Shown here piece by piece: positions 36,921-50,974 of a stretch of 64,000 nt of DNA (the first letter of the stretch is position 1; every line of letters begins with the position of its first letter). The notes beneath the pieces are model-generated. The model did not search any database, was not told where the DNA came from, and saw only the letters and a list, made by a program, of their open reading frames with translations. The position numbers and the translations under genes are program-made. The stretch spans positions 985,410 through 1,049,409 of the forward strand of contig NC_034411.1 in the NCBI RefSeq assembly GCF_002078875.1, read 5' to 3'. The stretch comes from Numida meleagris (lineage: Eukaryota > Chordata > Aves > Galliformes > Numididae).

Positions 36921-39541
36921 ACTCCTAGCAAGTTTTCCTACATGACAGTGGAGTATAATGAACGTAAAGCTGCATTGGTAGCTTTATTTAGGTGTTTCTC
37001 AGCCATCATAACTTTAGAATCATAATTCACGTAGGCATCTATTCCTGACAGAGTTGAAAAAATACCCACAACTGAAGAAAACAGGACTTCCATGTGGTGG
37101 AAATTCTCATTTTGATAGCTGCTTCCATTTCAGATCACATAAAAGAACATTTAAGAGAGTGAGGATCTACAAACAAATTATTATAAATATGTTATTGTTA
37201 AGAATCCAGCAGTTTGTTTTAGGAAACAAGCTGAATCAAAGTAAGCACTCGGAGGTCAGCTTCCAAGAGGCACTCATGGACATGGTTACACGTCATTTAG
37301 TGTTGAATTATTTAAAAAGTTATTTTGAAGTAGTTCAGTGAATCAGAATATTTCATTTGTTGCCGTACTGGCCCCAAACAGTAGTTAGAACATTGAAAAT
37401 CCCTTGAGTTTTGTAGAAATTATTTTGTAGAAATTATGCTTGCCTTCAATTTTTTTTTTTTTTTAATGTTTATTTAATTTTGGATAGATCTCCATCAAGT
37501 AGGAAATTCCTACTGTTAGTTTCCCACTGAAGTTATTGATAGGGTCATTGGAGTGTGGGCTAGCTTAAGTTTCGTTAGCAGACTTTCCTTAACTGGACTT
37601 GATCTTATGGCCTCAGCGCTCTTAAGAACACACTTACGTAATGAAATTTAAAAGAAAGTATTGTCTGTTTAATTTTGATTATGGTCTCCATTTTATCTAA
37701 AATGCACTTTTAATTGTACTATTTCTGGCGAGCTAATGAGGGGAAAAACTTGTTTCTGAAAAATTGAATCACAGCTGTACTAGTAGATAAGGCTGACATT
37801 CAGTTCTTAGAAAGAAGCAATCAATGTTGAATGTATCAGGTGAGTTCATTTCTCTTGCTCTGCTTTAATAGCTTATAAAGAAGATTGATTAAGTTCTTGT
37901 CTGATAGATCAATAATGGAATGAAACTGAGCTTTCCCTCCTTCAAGCATGAGTTTGTCATATGCTGGGGAATGCTGAAACTGAAGAGAAACAGCTATAAC
38001 TCAAAAAAAAATTCCAAACCCTGGAATTCTAATGAGCTCCTCCATATCATATTGCTTACACAGCAAATAAAACAAAAGCCGTGCGATTCACATGGGGTGC
38101 CCATCTATCTAGGATTCTTTTTCCGTACCACTTGGCTATGTTTTTCATATCTTTACACCTCGTATGATGATTTAGACTGGTGCAAAGTATGTACAATTTT
38201 ATAGATTCAGAAAACAATGACTTTCGAGTTTGTATCTGTGATGAGGCAAGCTTAAAGAGAGCCAGCCTCTCAGGTTTCAACCAAGCATGATATTGGATGC
38301 TTTTTTCTGGTCTTTGGAAGCTGTAGAAAATATGAACTTGGGGGGAGTATGTTTCAGAGCAGACTTCTAATGTCCTAACTTATTTAGCTTGGGAACGGCA
38401 AGCAAGTATCCCAGTATCTCCATTGCTGGTCAAACCAGTGCCTTCATGCCGACTGATTTTTTTGTTTGTTTGTTTTCTTCTCATTGTTATAGTTTTTAAT
38501 TCCTTCTTGCAGTGCTTTCCAGTGTTCCAAAGAAACAACATTTGTGTAATACAGAACAATATAAGGATGAAGGTAGGCAGGAACTGTAAACTGTAGCAAC
38601 TGTGACACAGTGGAATTGTACAGAAGGAGAACAATGCTGGTATTTTATTTCCACATACAAGCATTTAAATATCAGGATCTCACATGGTGCCCCATGTTTT
38701 TTGTTTACTCTTTTTGCTGCCTTTTATTATTGAGCCAGACACCTACAAAGATTCTGGAGGTCCAGAGATGTCAGCTGTCTTCACAAAGGAGACATTCTTC
38801 TTTAGCATAGCGTAAGTGAAAGAGAGTTTCAGCATTTATCTCATTTAAATAACACAAAAGCCCAGATATTGCTTGTGTATGATAAAAGATAGTCAACACG
38901 TACTGTGGAGGCATTCAGGATGCTAATTATCTGTAGACAGTGCTAACTCTACATTGTTACATGAGTAGCTGCACAGTTCTCTTGTTTACATATGTATATA
39001 TATGCATTCTCTTTCAAGCATAGATATTTTAAAAACTTTGTACGCAATACAAACTCTAGAGATGAATGCTGACAAAAGCACTGCACTGCTTGTAAACTCC
39101 TGATGCAGTTACTAGAGTATGTATGTAGCTTGAATCTTATTGATTTATTATTGATTTTTGTTAATAGTGAAATTTGTTGATACAATGTGACAGACTGCTT
39201 GTATCAGCTATTTCAATTAGAACTCTAAATAACTGATTGCACAGACTGTCAACTTCTGCCTTTTCAAATTAACTTTCACACCCGAAGTCTTGAGCGTTCA
39301 TCTGCACCATGTAACTTTGGCCCAGGCTTTTCCCAGCCTTACAGTGACGTGCAAACATTGAAAGAGGAAGACGTGGTGAAGGGAGTCCTGGTGCCCCTTG
39401 GCAGAGACTGGGCATAACCAGAGGGTCTGCTTGCACAGGGCCCACTTCATCCATTGTATTTCTTAACTTACAGTGTTCCTATAAAGGCAGCAAGAAAATG
39501 GCCAGTAGCTCGTACAACATGAACGCTTTGGACTGAGAATC
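36921..39541. other. non-coding unique sequence right of copy 2
   Basis: No gene supported. It includes a T run at 37450-37464 and a (TTTG)n run near 38460-38476. Open frames are at most 95 codons and domain-free. No break in composition is seen at 36921, consistent with uninterrupted genomic sequence. Confidence 0.45.
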
Positions 39542-39599
39542 CCACAAAGGAACTGTGTACTGGGTACCACCCACAAAGGTACCATGTACTGGGTACCAC
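39542..39599. repeat. 29-base tandem duplication
   Basis: Two adjacent units, 39542-39570 and 39571-39599, share CCACAAAGG and GTACTGGGTACCAC and differ at only a few internal bases (GAACTGT against GTACCAT). Each unit contains the palindrome GGTACC. It is probably a replication-slippage duplication. Confidence 0.92.
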
Positions 39600-42500
39600 C
39601 TTTTGTTAAACCCTTCATATTCACAACATGTTCATGCTTGATACGCTTGGGAAATGTTATGCATTACTTAAAACAAAAAGCTCAGGCATTTGTAAATGAC
39701 TTTCTCACTCTAGTAGAATTACTGGCAGTTGCTTTTTCCTAAACTTGTCATGCAAAACACATTTACCTACTTGAGTTAAAGACAACTAGCTTCATGTTCT
39801 GTTGTTCAGATTTTTAATATGTAGAAGAGGCCTGTTTTCATGACTAGATGTGGTTTGGTTGTGTGTTCTTTTAAAATTAAAACTGGGGATGTTCTTAGAT
39901 GAACATGTTTTTCTAACGTTCCAAAAGTGATGCCTGATTGAGCATCTTTACAGAAGCTTATTTTTACAGATATTCCGCATAACCAAGAAGAGATGCAACT
40001 GTCAGAAAGATCATTAGGGGAGTAAGAACAAGAGTGGTCATATTTGATCTGTAGGTTTTCTGTCATGGATTTGAATTTATATGTGACCAGATTCTTAAAA
40101 TGACGGTAAAGACAATTGGTGACATTCATTCCCTGATAATCACGAGAAAAAACCACTGTGCCTCATGCTTCCAAAGCAGAATTTACCACTGCATACTGTA
40201 TTACTTTCATTATCATAGCTTGCTCTTGTTGGAAGTTGCTTTCTCTTTTTCCTGAGGGAGAATCAAATTAGGCTTTGTATTTCAACCAAGTATTTGAACA
40301 CAGTAAGAATAACACCTGTTTCACAGAAATGCAATTTTCAAAGTTATTTGCATTTTCACCAATCACACTTGGTTTCAGGGAGGGAAAAAAAAAGACACTT
40401 AATTGTATTTTCCATCCTCTGTGCTTTTGGTTGCCTACGAGGCAGCATAAAAACATGAAGAAAATCTCTCTGTAGGGCAGCGTATGGTGTGAGATTCCCA
40501 AGGCTATGGATTTCTGCTTTGAAGTGATGGAGATGTGACTAAACTGTGACATGGATGCTTTGGACCTGACTTACTCTACTCCCAACAGAAGCCCTTAACA
40601 GAAGCCTATAGCTTGTCAGCTCCTATCTGTCAGAGACTTTTAGCCTCCTCATCACAATGAACTAAGTTGAAACACTGCAGAATGTGTCTTCAATTGGGTG
40701 AGGGCCTTCTTTACATTGTTGGAAGCACAAGATGTACTCACAGTCACTGCTAGCAACACTTCTACTTTCAGCAAGAATAAAGATGTGCCTTCCTCCCTTT
40801 TTGTGGGCAAGAAATCATCTACATGTGTGAGGAATTGTCTCATTAAGGTTGGCTAAAGGCACAGCTGTATTGTGCTTTCAAGTTCCCAGAGGGGTCTCCA
40901 ATATCTGCAGCTTTTTCAAGGTATAGACGTGGAATCAATGTCTTCAGTTTATTTCAGGGAACCAAATCTCCAATGCTTTTTTTTTATTTGCTTTGTTGGT
41001 TGGTTAATTTATCTATTCTGCCTTTTGTTCTCAAAAATAGCTGATCTTTATTTATATCTATCGTCTCTTGTTTGCATATCTGTGATTTTTTTTTTTCTTT
41101 TTTCTAAGCTTCTTGGGTTGCTCCCTTCTAAGGGTGCTGGGAGTAACCCAAGAGTTCATGCACTGCTTGCAGTCTACAGAGGAAACATTGTGATAGAGAT
41201 GTTACCTCCTTGATGCTCCTCAGACCCTGAAAAGGGCATGAAATCTGAGGGGAGAGCTGGTATTTGTTTTCTGTACAAATGCTGATGTCCCAGAGCACTT
41301 TTCAGGCACAGAAAGTGAAGTGTCAACCTAAAGAACCGTTTCCTAGCTCCCACTGCAAAGGCCAGCTTGCTTATGTGGACAGATGGTCAGTTCTTTCTTT
41401 ACCTGTTTTTCCAATCATTTTTCATCAAAACCACGTAGCTCATCCAGTGCAGAGGCAACCCAGGTGTGCAAACAATGGGTTCATACAAATTAGAGGAGGC
41501 GTATATTTGATACTTTTTGCACCATTTGAAAAAATAAATAAAAAATCTGCTAGAAATAAAGGAAACGGTCCTGAAGGTCCTAAACAGAACCTGATGGTTA
41601 AAACGGTGTCTGAATGTTTTCAGGGTATTGGCTGTGGTGTGACTGCAGGTTTTTCTTACAAATCAGCAGATGAGAAACAATTACTTTCTAATAAAGTGTC
41701 TCAGAGACTGAGTGATCACATTAAGCGATGTGGTTTAACTTCAGAATAATTCAAATTTCTGTGAAGAACATCAAAGCGCTCTTAATCTATCACTGATTAT
41801 TTTACTGTTAATTTAAAAATTGAAAGGTCAGATCGAAACTGATCTTTAAAAAATTCGAGGATTTGTTTTAATTTCAACCGCTTTTTTCTTCCAAATTACT
41901 TCTACCTTCTTTCTATAAACCTTAGTTATGATTAGATTTAGTGTAAAGCTTTTAAAAGTAAATTAATTTGTTACATAACTTAAGTGAGAACAGTTTATTT
42001 AGGGTTGACTATCTAAATGGGGCTGACTGCTAGCAAAATATTCGCAGTTCTTTCCAGTAATATTGCCCTGTGAATGCCTCCTAACACGTGTCCTTTGGCT
42101 GGAGCTGTGGGGCCATGTTCTTAACCTCTGCCATGTTTTGAATTTGGGGTGTTTTTCTGTTGGAGAGACACTTATGATGAATAGCTTTTATTTTTTTTTT
42201 CCTCCATTTTCACTGGAAACATTTGCATAGCCATCTCGCAGTTCAGCCTAAGAGGAGCCTCTGGCATGCTGATAGTTCAATTGAGGCAGCAGCCTGCGGT
42301 TTTCTTGCACAACTAATTGAAATTAGTCATCAGCCAGCTCTTACATTAGATGAAAAAGGTCACTGGGTTGCAGCCTGGGAAACGGGTCAGGGTTTCAGCC
42401 TCTAGTAGCTCTTGTGAAGCTGTGTGTACCTCGGCACACCCTCAGGGGCCTGTTGTGTACAGAAGCCTAACTTTCCCCTCAGCCCAAGGCACAGTTGTTT

Positions 42501-45000
42501 CTGCAGAACTGTGGTTCTGCTGGTCACTCTCTTCGTGTCCACAGGAAACCTCCTTCTCTAAGGGGAGGCTGCAGGCTTGATGCAAACGCTTTTGGAGACC
42601 GTGATTATTAGTACTGAATGCTGAAGCACTAGCTGAGTGCACGCCTGACCTCGGAGGCCCGTTGCTGCAGTGTGTAGTGTGCTGCAGGGCCCAGAGTTGG
42701 CCCCTTCCCAAGGCTGCAGAAATGCAGATTGGTGCCTGTGAGTAATTCCTCTGCAGCTCTTCCCTCCTGCTGCCCAACCCAGGCCTTTTCACTTGCTGAC
42801 ACCGCCTCCCAGAGCTTTAATGAAAGAACAAAAAAAGCAACGCCGTAGAAGTGTAACACAGTCCAGCCTCAGGTACAGTGACTAATAACCGTGTGTTTAA
42901 TTTTGGAGTCGGGTATTTGTGGGGAACCCAGATTGCTATGTGGAGTGCTAGCAATGAGAGCCATGTCCCTGTGGTGTCAGCCAACAAGAAGAAGACAATG
43001 GTAGTAACAATGTTCAGGTAAGCTTTGCAAGTCACAGAGTCTTCTGTGGTACCAAACAACAATTTATCTTATTACTGAGAAAATAAACCTGAAAGAACCA
43101 TGAATTGTGTACGTGAGAAAAAAAAAAAAAACTCACCTGCTAAAACTTGAACTGAAAGGGAAGTCAAACACTAGAAAAGCAGCTTTGGGCTGATGTAGGT
43201 TTCCATTAAAAGCATTTGTTGGTTAGGCTAAGCTATGCAACATCAGGCATTGGCCACACTCTCAGCTTTTAATGAAAGGACACCTTGGCCAGCATTGAAA
43301 TGTGACAAAGCAGCTGAGCAATGAGCAGTCTTAAGGAATGTCTGTAACCCGTGTATGGCTTCCTGAGATGTATGCACGTTTAACTTTATGCGCTGTAAGT
43401 AATTCCATTGACTTCACTGAGTGCTCATTTCTGTAAAGTTCAGCTTATATGAAAGTCTTGACGTTCCCGGTGCATCAAATGCTTGCTTTTAATAGTTCCT
43501 TTGAAATTTAATAGAGTTGTACTTTGAACTTCATGGTTATCATTCCCTGTGCTTAGCTTCTGCGACCCCACGGATGCTAGAAATGATGGGCTGAGATTTA
43601 CTGGAGTGAAGGCAAAATGCTGAGAACAGGGCAAGAACTGTTCCCTTTTTTCCTGGAAAAAGAGGGCTTACTCCTTTCCACTAAATGCTATAAGAGACTT
43701 TTCTCTATTACTCTATGACTTGCTCCCAATTCTGCCACCTTTTACTAAACTCCTTTTGGCTTTAATTGGATAAAGATTGGGCTTATTGTGCAATTCTTTT
43801 TTTTTAAAGTTTTGTGGCATATGGAAGTGACCTATCAGTATAATTTTTAAAGTTGAATCTCCTCTTAAAAGTAAATTATATATTCCTTTACCTACAGTCT
43901 GATTCTGTACTCTTTCCATAAGGAAAACGCCTTCTGAAACCACTTGAAGACTTGATTGTGTGACCACTGCAGCCAGGCTTGAGTTGCAATGCCCGGTGCT
44001 TTGGATGGATCGTGATAAATGTGACTTGTGTGTGGTCTTGTGGTATCTTCCTGGAAATTGAAGTGAAGCACTTACTAGTTCAGTGTTGTGCTTACCATAT
44101 GGGGTATGTCATAACTATTCCTGAACTTCTGTCTGAGGCTACTTTATGCATTAAACAACAGGAAACTCAAAAGTGTGCATTACATTAAGATAACGTTCTT
44201 TCAGGGTCACTGAAGGCATCTGGCTGTGCCTAGTATCTCAGGCTGCATTTGAGACATTTATCTCATAATAACCTGTCTGTTTGTTTTGTTACCTCGTCAT
44301 AAGGTGGCATTTAAAAATTGTCTTTTCCTGTTAGCAGATGAGGTCATCTTGCTGTATGTGTAGCTGGCTGAGTTTGAAAAATAGGTAGTCCCTCTGCAGC
44401 TGAGAAAGGCTGAGCTGCAGTGGGGAAACGGGGCCATTTTGGAGTCTGGGCTGCAAGAGGCACTGCCAGCTTCTGAGGGGGCTTCCTGGGGGGAAACAGT
44501 CGAACAAGGGTCCCCAGGATTGTCAGATGAGATCTGCTGGGTGTCAGTCCTCCTGTCTCAGCTGCGTGCCGGTCCTGGTGTCACCAGCAGCAGGGTAGGA
44601 GAGCATCTCTCTCTTGTGTCACTAAGGTATTATTCCCTTGATCAAAGCCTCATTATTTGGACTTATTCAGACAGTTAATTCTAGGAGAACCTGTTAAAGA
44701 GTCATTTTTTTCTGCTTCCAACAGCCATTGTTAATAGAAGGGGGAATGAATCAAGAGCATAAATGGAAAAGTAATGCTGTCTTGGATCCCTATCATCGAC
44801 TTCCCAACTCCTTTTTAGGGTCATGGGGAAGAGTATGGTGAGAGTCATGCTTCTGTCTTCTTTTTTCTCTGCTGAAAATCCTTAAAATATGGAAAAGTGA
44901 AGCACCAATATTTTAGAAAAAGAGGCATAGCATATGGACCATATTGCACAGAAGAACATAGGCTTTGGAAAACAAAAAGTGCAAGCAATCACAAGGAGAG
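39600..45000. other. non-coding unique sequence, 5.4 kb
   Basis: No gene supported. The longest ATG frame of the window (161 codons, 41264-41749, +) lies here, but has no domain, no signal peptide and no recognised relative; a chance frame is likely. The motif TTCCATTGACTTCACTGAG at 43403-43420 belongs to the recurring CATTGA-TTCAATGGG type. A 13-base A run is near 43118. Confidence 0.45.
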
Positions 45001-48000
45001 CTGAGACGGTTTTGTTCTAGTTGGTCAAAAGCTGATTTCCTTTTTCAGATAAGACATTAATATGGATGGCTTTCAGTCCAAGGTGCTTCGGTTCACAGTC
45101 TTGGTAAGGAGTCATAGCTGATGTGTTATTTCAGGGAGGCTGAAGTTCCCTTTCTTTCTTGGGGATGGTCCCAGCTGACCCTGTGCTAGGGACACTGGCA
45201 CAGGGGTGTCACTGGTGGCCAGTGGCTGTGCATTTTCTAGGAGAGAGGTTATTGTGGACATCTGGTCAGGAGAGGAAGGACGCTGTAAGGGACGAGAACA
45301 TTTGTCTGGTGAGAAGAAAGAAAGGTTCCGAGGAGGCCATAGAGCTGTGTCTGTTGGGCACTGAGATGGCCAGCTGTGTGCTGAGTGCTGGGGGTTCAGA
45401 CCTGAGTGACACGGACAGAGCACGAGGATGTAAGTGCGATCTTTTCCTTTTAAAAAGACAAGATTCAAAGTAGCTTTGTAAATTCATAGTAATCTGTCAC
45501 GGAAAGCGGCGATTTCATTTGAGAATTCTCTGTTTAGTGAAATGGGATAGTTTTTTGGAAAGCTTTAAAATAGGCTACATTAGAGTTTAGAGCCTTTTAA
45601 GATCCTCTCATCCCTGGTTTTGAGATGCATACAGTAGTCATTTTATTCCTGAAGCCTGCACATTTTAGCAACACTAGCTTTTAATTCATTATACAGCAGC
45701 ATGGAGCTGTTGAGAGAGACGTAGCAGCTTGATTCATTTGAAATCGTAGGACAAATAGGCTTTAAAAAGCAAATGCATTCATTCTGACACTAATTATGTG
45801 TCTTTCCCACATGTCGTAGTATCTTGTGTCACAAATTGCTCTCATTTGCTACTCAGTGCAAAATGTCTGAGAGACGATGAGTGCAAAACGATATGCTTTA
45901 ACCAGGTGTAGGATGGATCTCAGAATCACAGGGAGCCCAGGAGCCAAACAAAACAAGAAACTTCAGAGGAAAGGATTTAAGAGGTACCAGTGGGTATTAA
46001 CTCCTGCTAGATTTTAGGTGCTATAGCGACTTTGCAGCGTGCAAAATACGTTGCTTGAGGTTGTTAGGCCTGCAAACCCATACTAACGCACATGTTTTCA
46101 TGGAAGGGGCTGAGGATTTGACTAGTGTCTTTTAAGAACACGTAGATTAGTGGGTGGTTGTTTTTTTTGCAAACTGTAGCAATGAATGAAAACGTGACTT
46201 TTCATCTATGCAGATACAAAGGGTTTTAGGTACGTAAGTGAATTACAGAAGTGCTGCGTTACCAAGCCAGCGCTTGTTGCTAGATAATGGACCAGACTGG
46301 TATTGCTCTCCTCTAACTAATGCTGTAATAGTGTCACAGGTTATTTGGTGCCAACTGGTGCTGCTGTTCTCCTCAGGAAAGAGCAGTCATTCCAGCTCCG
46401 AGTGAAGCCGACAGAAATTGGAAGTTAACAAAAAACAACAAGAGCAAAGAGAAATCATTAAAATCGATGATAGCTTGCTTTTCATTTTAAATAAACTGCA
46501 TCCACACTTCCCGCGTTAGGCACAGGCATCCTCGTTATGTCAGAGAGTTGTAAGCAGCGAATGTCTTTTCACCTGTGCTGCAGGATTCCAGCCTGGCATG
46601 CTTTACACGTAACGCAGTTTGACACTTCATTTGAAATAAATGTGCCGATAACCCTTAAAAGTGGTAATAAAATACTCTTTGCTCTACTGTACAGATGATT
46701 AATACCACTAAAGTAATTAAATTCCATTAGGCTGGGGTTCACATACCCAAGGAATTGGTGCCAGGATTTAGCAGAGCTCTAGCGAGGACAAAAGACTAAT
46801 GCCTTTTAAAGCCGTGTTTCACAAGTAAAATCCCAGGAAAGTCTATATTAACTTAGGACATCTGCTTGTTGTGATTGTTTGAGCTATTGATGCATTGGAT
46901 CATTAGCAGGGTAGTGTGAACTACTGTTTTCCTGTTGACAAGGATCTCTCACCAGGAGTTGCTGGCTTTCTGCAAAGGAAGGAAAGCAAAACAGGGCAGC
47001 CAAGCTGGGGCTTGTGCACGGGCTTTGACTTACAGAATTATTGCTAACTGTATAGTCTCTGATGGTAGGAAACAGCATTTTGCCCCCAGCCATTTTTCCC
47101 AAGATCAGAGCCAAAGTAACTCTGTCTCCTGCTGTTTTGTAGCTGTAGATTCTTAAAGACTGGCATTATTGTAGTCGATGAACAGTTTGCCCCCTTTCAG
47201 ATGGCTGCAGTAATGACCCACAGGGGAGGCAGTGGTTAGGCAGTGCTGACAATGTGACCAGGTGCTGCAACATAAGCATTTCATTAAATATTGAAGCAAT
47301 GGTTTTCAGTTACAGTGGCAAAAAGGAAATTTGGTTTATGTCCAAATATGTGGCTATTTTTTTCCTTTCAACCTCTTCTGATCACATTATTTTTGCATGA
47401 CCTTTCTCCTGCTAATTAGCTGCCGCCTTGAAAAGCATTGTGGGTAATACATCCAAGGTAATTCAGCATTCCACTTTACACGCTGGTAATCATTCTTAAT
47501 GTATGAATGATTTATTTACGGAACATTTTTTTTCTGATCTTAAAATATGCAAACCAAAAAACCCTATCTTTATTAATACCATACTTCAGATCTACCAAAA
47601 ATGAAAGGAGTTTGGCTTTCCGTTTGAAAGCAAGAGCAAAAAAAAAAAGCAAAATTCATGCTGCAACCCACGTCGTTTCAACGCAAGATGCTGTAACCAT
47701 GCAGGAAGGGGCAAGTAAGTGTAGTGAGTGCAGTCAGCAGGCCCAAGATTGGTCTCAGGGCTCAGTTCTGCCTCATACCTGGGCTCTCTGCCTGGTGGCT
47801 ATGGTAAGATCGGTCATTCCATAAGAGCTTAAGAGATGATGCTACAAGATGTATGGTGCCTGCTGGTGCGTATGGTCATAGAGCTGAGCATGGGCTCAAA
47901 CACCACCTAGGATTAAAAATAAAAAGACAAAAATAATAAAAAAATTCAGCTGTCACGACGTAGCCACCCTTGGACTGTCGATGCACACTTTAAAACAGGA

Positions 48001-50868
48001 ATTATCAGAACAGATCAGAAAGGCGTGCGTGTTCTCCCAGGGATTTCTGTGTACCTCGTGGTTTTTAAAAAAAAAAAAAAAAAAAAAGCCTCAGGAAAAT
48101 AGCATTGAAGGTTTTGAGGGTTTTTGCTTTTTGTTCGTGTAATCATTCTCCTAACTTTTTAAGAAAGTGCTTAGCATTTTCCTCGTACTAAGAACAGTAG
48201 AAAGAATAGCACAGCCGTCCTGTATCACTACATATAAGACAGCACATTTTCTACCCAAAATTTGGCACTTTTCATTATGCTTCATTGTATCGTATTTCTC
48301 CTGTGTTTTTGATTCTTAGTCACAGAATTATACCTAACATTAAACCACTTACAATAGTTTGTTTTAATGCATCCCATACCCTTTTCTGTTCTTCACCCCG
48401 TACCAAGTACGTTTCAGTTCAGTGCAAACTGTTTCTAAAAAAAATGTGATCTTGCATGCCAAAGCTTTCCTTCATCGCATAAAAATTGTTTGCAAAGATG
48501 CAGGTGCACAAACATGCAAAAAAATATTTAGGAATAAATCAGATGGCTGCACTACGACTGTATTTTACATTTGCACTGTTACAGATTTGACTGGTCCTGT
48601 TCAGACTAGAATTGTATGTGGTCTAATTTCAATACTTCATATGCTGAGATACTATTTTTCTCTTAGTAAGTGTTTAAATGATTTTTTTAAAAAATCATGG
48701 CCCCTTTTCTTTCTCCTTTCCTTGAAAGGAGATTTATTCTTTTATTTTTTTCTTGTAAGGATTTTTTAGAGAGGTAAACTGCTGCTTAAAGAAAGGCAGG
48801 GAAATGAGAGAGACTGCAGTGTAGATATGTAATAAGAAAAGAAATGTCATATCAAGATTTCCTCAATCCATCAGTTCTTTCTTCATACTTTTTAGCTCGT
48901 GTTGGAAGGCTGAAATCTGGGTATAGCCATAAGGAGGAAAGAAGGCAATTGGTTAGAACTTCAGGATTATGAAATGCACAAAGCAGCATCTTCTATAGCA
49001 TTGGAGAGAGCAGATAAAACTGGTAGCGTATTAAAATGTTTACAGTGTAAGCACAACAATATTATGCTTGTGAAATTGCTATGATTATGTATGTTAAAAT
49101 ATGCCCTTTTGAGAACTGGCCTAGTTCTTAACTCAGAAGAGCAAGCTGAAATTGTGGAAGTGTCAACAGTCAAATCAACGCTTATTTCAGTGAGGGATCC
49201 TATCTAACTACAGGGAATTGGAGAATTTCAGAGAAAATAGCATTTGCAGAGGCTGCATTAAAAGATGCAACGAGTCCACAGACGAAGTATCTTCACAGTG
49301 AAAAACATGGGAGTTCTTGCAGCAAACCTTCCATGCTAGCTGTAGAGGTTTTATACACCTAAAGTTTAACCAAATCTAGCTCGTGTCCGCCCATTTTTTG
49401 TAACTCAGGGGTTACCATTCTAGAACAACTTCCAGATGATACTTCTGTTTTGGTTTTATATTATACTATTTTGTTACATTAGTTTAACCTTTGTATTATA
49501 TTCCAGAGCAATAGTTTTGTTTCAAAATGTAGTTTACCCACCAGCTTCCCGCTTCAAAACCCATTCTGAATTCAGCAAGATAAGAGTTTTCTTCGACAAT
49601 TACAATGTCGAAGCAAGCACTGAACACTGATTTGCTGCATCACAGCAATGTCACTTTTGAAAACCATTATGTGACTGAAACGTATAACGTTAGCAGTGAT
49701 TCCTACCCAAACTTTTAGGGTGCCTGTGATTTGCTCTAGTTTTTATCCTTCAAACAATTTCTGGGATGCAAAGACTCGATTACCTCTGTGTAGCCAGAGG
49801 ATTTATTTTCCATTTCTTCATCATGGAAGAAATGTTCTAATACATGTGTGTGTATACAAGTTAAAACATTTCAGTTTTTTTTTTTTTTTTAACTTCCCAG
49901 GAACGTGGCAGAGAGAGAAAAATAAAAAGTCTTATATGTGAACTAGGTCTACTTTGTAAAGATATTGTCAGATTAGCAATGGGGGACTTGAGATATTGTT
50001 TGAGTATTGTAGAAATGCTTTTGGCCGATCTACTGAAAACGGCAGCAACTTCCTCATCAAAACAAACCATCATATCCACCCTACAGGCACAGGGCAGGGT
50101 GATCTGCTTTACTTGTTACCAATGGCTTTACTCTTGAGCCCTACTAACTCAAGCATTATTGTTAGATCAAGACAAGGATTTGAGCTGGTGTTTTCTATTA
50201 ATCTGTGTAAAATTTACTGGCCAGAACCGAGTGTCTTTTCTAATGGTGGAGCTTTGTTATTTCTTTGTATTGTGGATCTTAAGTTGTTACAAGCCATTAC
50301 CAAGGTATTTGCAAACTAATGGATCCGTCACCCCCCTGTCCACCTGTTCAGGATTGTCTATCCATTTACTATATCATTCATGTCTCTGATTTTCAGAACG
50401 AAAGATTATAGAGACTTTTTGTAGATGTGTTGCCCATTAAAGGTGGGAAAAAACAAAAAACAGATGGCTTTGTAGGGGGGCATTCTCCATGAGCAAATAT
50501 TTTTTTTCATACTGGATTTTGGAATCAAAAAGTCCAAAAGATTACATTGAGGACTTTAAGGACCAGAATTATTTGTATAGCCCTTGAAGGGGGGAACTAG
50601 AGGGAGGTGGTGAGAGGCAGTGAAGACTAACAATTCTATAAAATGCCGAAGCCTCATCTTGGTTTTAATGTCTCACCTTGCGTTCATGTGCCTTTTTAGC
50701 TCTCCCGTAATAAACTTTCAACATTGATGAGTTATGGATGCAGAGAAACCAAGGGGCTGTTTTTTGTCTCAGGGTGCACGTTTGCCGCTTTGCCATTCTT
50801 TTACATTTTCATTCTTCATGCTGATGAGTCAGTACAGATTTATATTACCATGTTATTATGGATAGTAT
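45001..50868. other. non-coding unique sequence, 5.9 kb
   Basis: No gene supported. Overlapping opposite-strand frames at 45112-45487 sit in a slightly GC-richer patch and have no known domain. A pure 21-base A run is at 48067-48087. Two stretches (about 46500-46840 and 47390-47520) are unique, free of simple repeats and contain words such as TAATTAG; they are candidates for conserved regulatory DNA, a guess that needs alignment. Confidence 0.45.
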
Positions 50869-50974
50869 AGACTGAGTCTCCTTGAAAGTAATGGCATGTG
50901 ATTGCTTACCCCATTACTTTCAATGGGACTAAGTCTATGTCATCCTTAGGGACTCTATCCCATTGAAAGTAATA
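50869..50974. repeat. compound palindrome, probably old MITE-type repeat
   Basis: Three arms share the core TTGAAAGTAATGG or its complement: ACTGAGTCTCCTTGAAAGTAATGG (50869-50894, forward), CCATTACTTTCAATGGGACT (50911-50930, reverse) and TCCCATTGAAAGTAATA (50958-50974, forward). The middle arm can pair with either neighbour. The central CATTACTTTCAATGGGACT resembles the CATTGA-TTCAATGGG core of the element at 11639-11740. It may be two nested or partial copies of the same old element. Confidence 0.75.

Noticed and set aside
45112..45487. Opposite-strand frames of 104-118 codons
   Set aside because: Mutually overlapping, low-complexity Ser/Pro-rich translation on the minus strand and no recognised domain on either strand.
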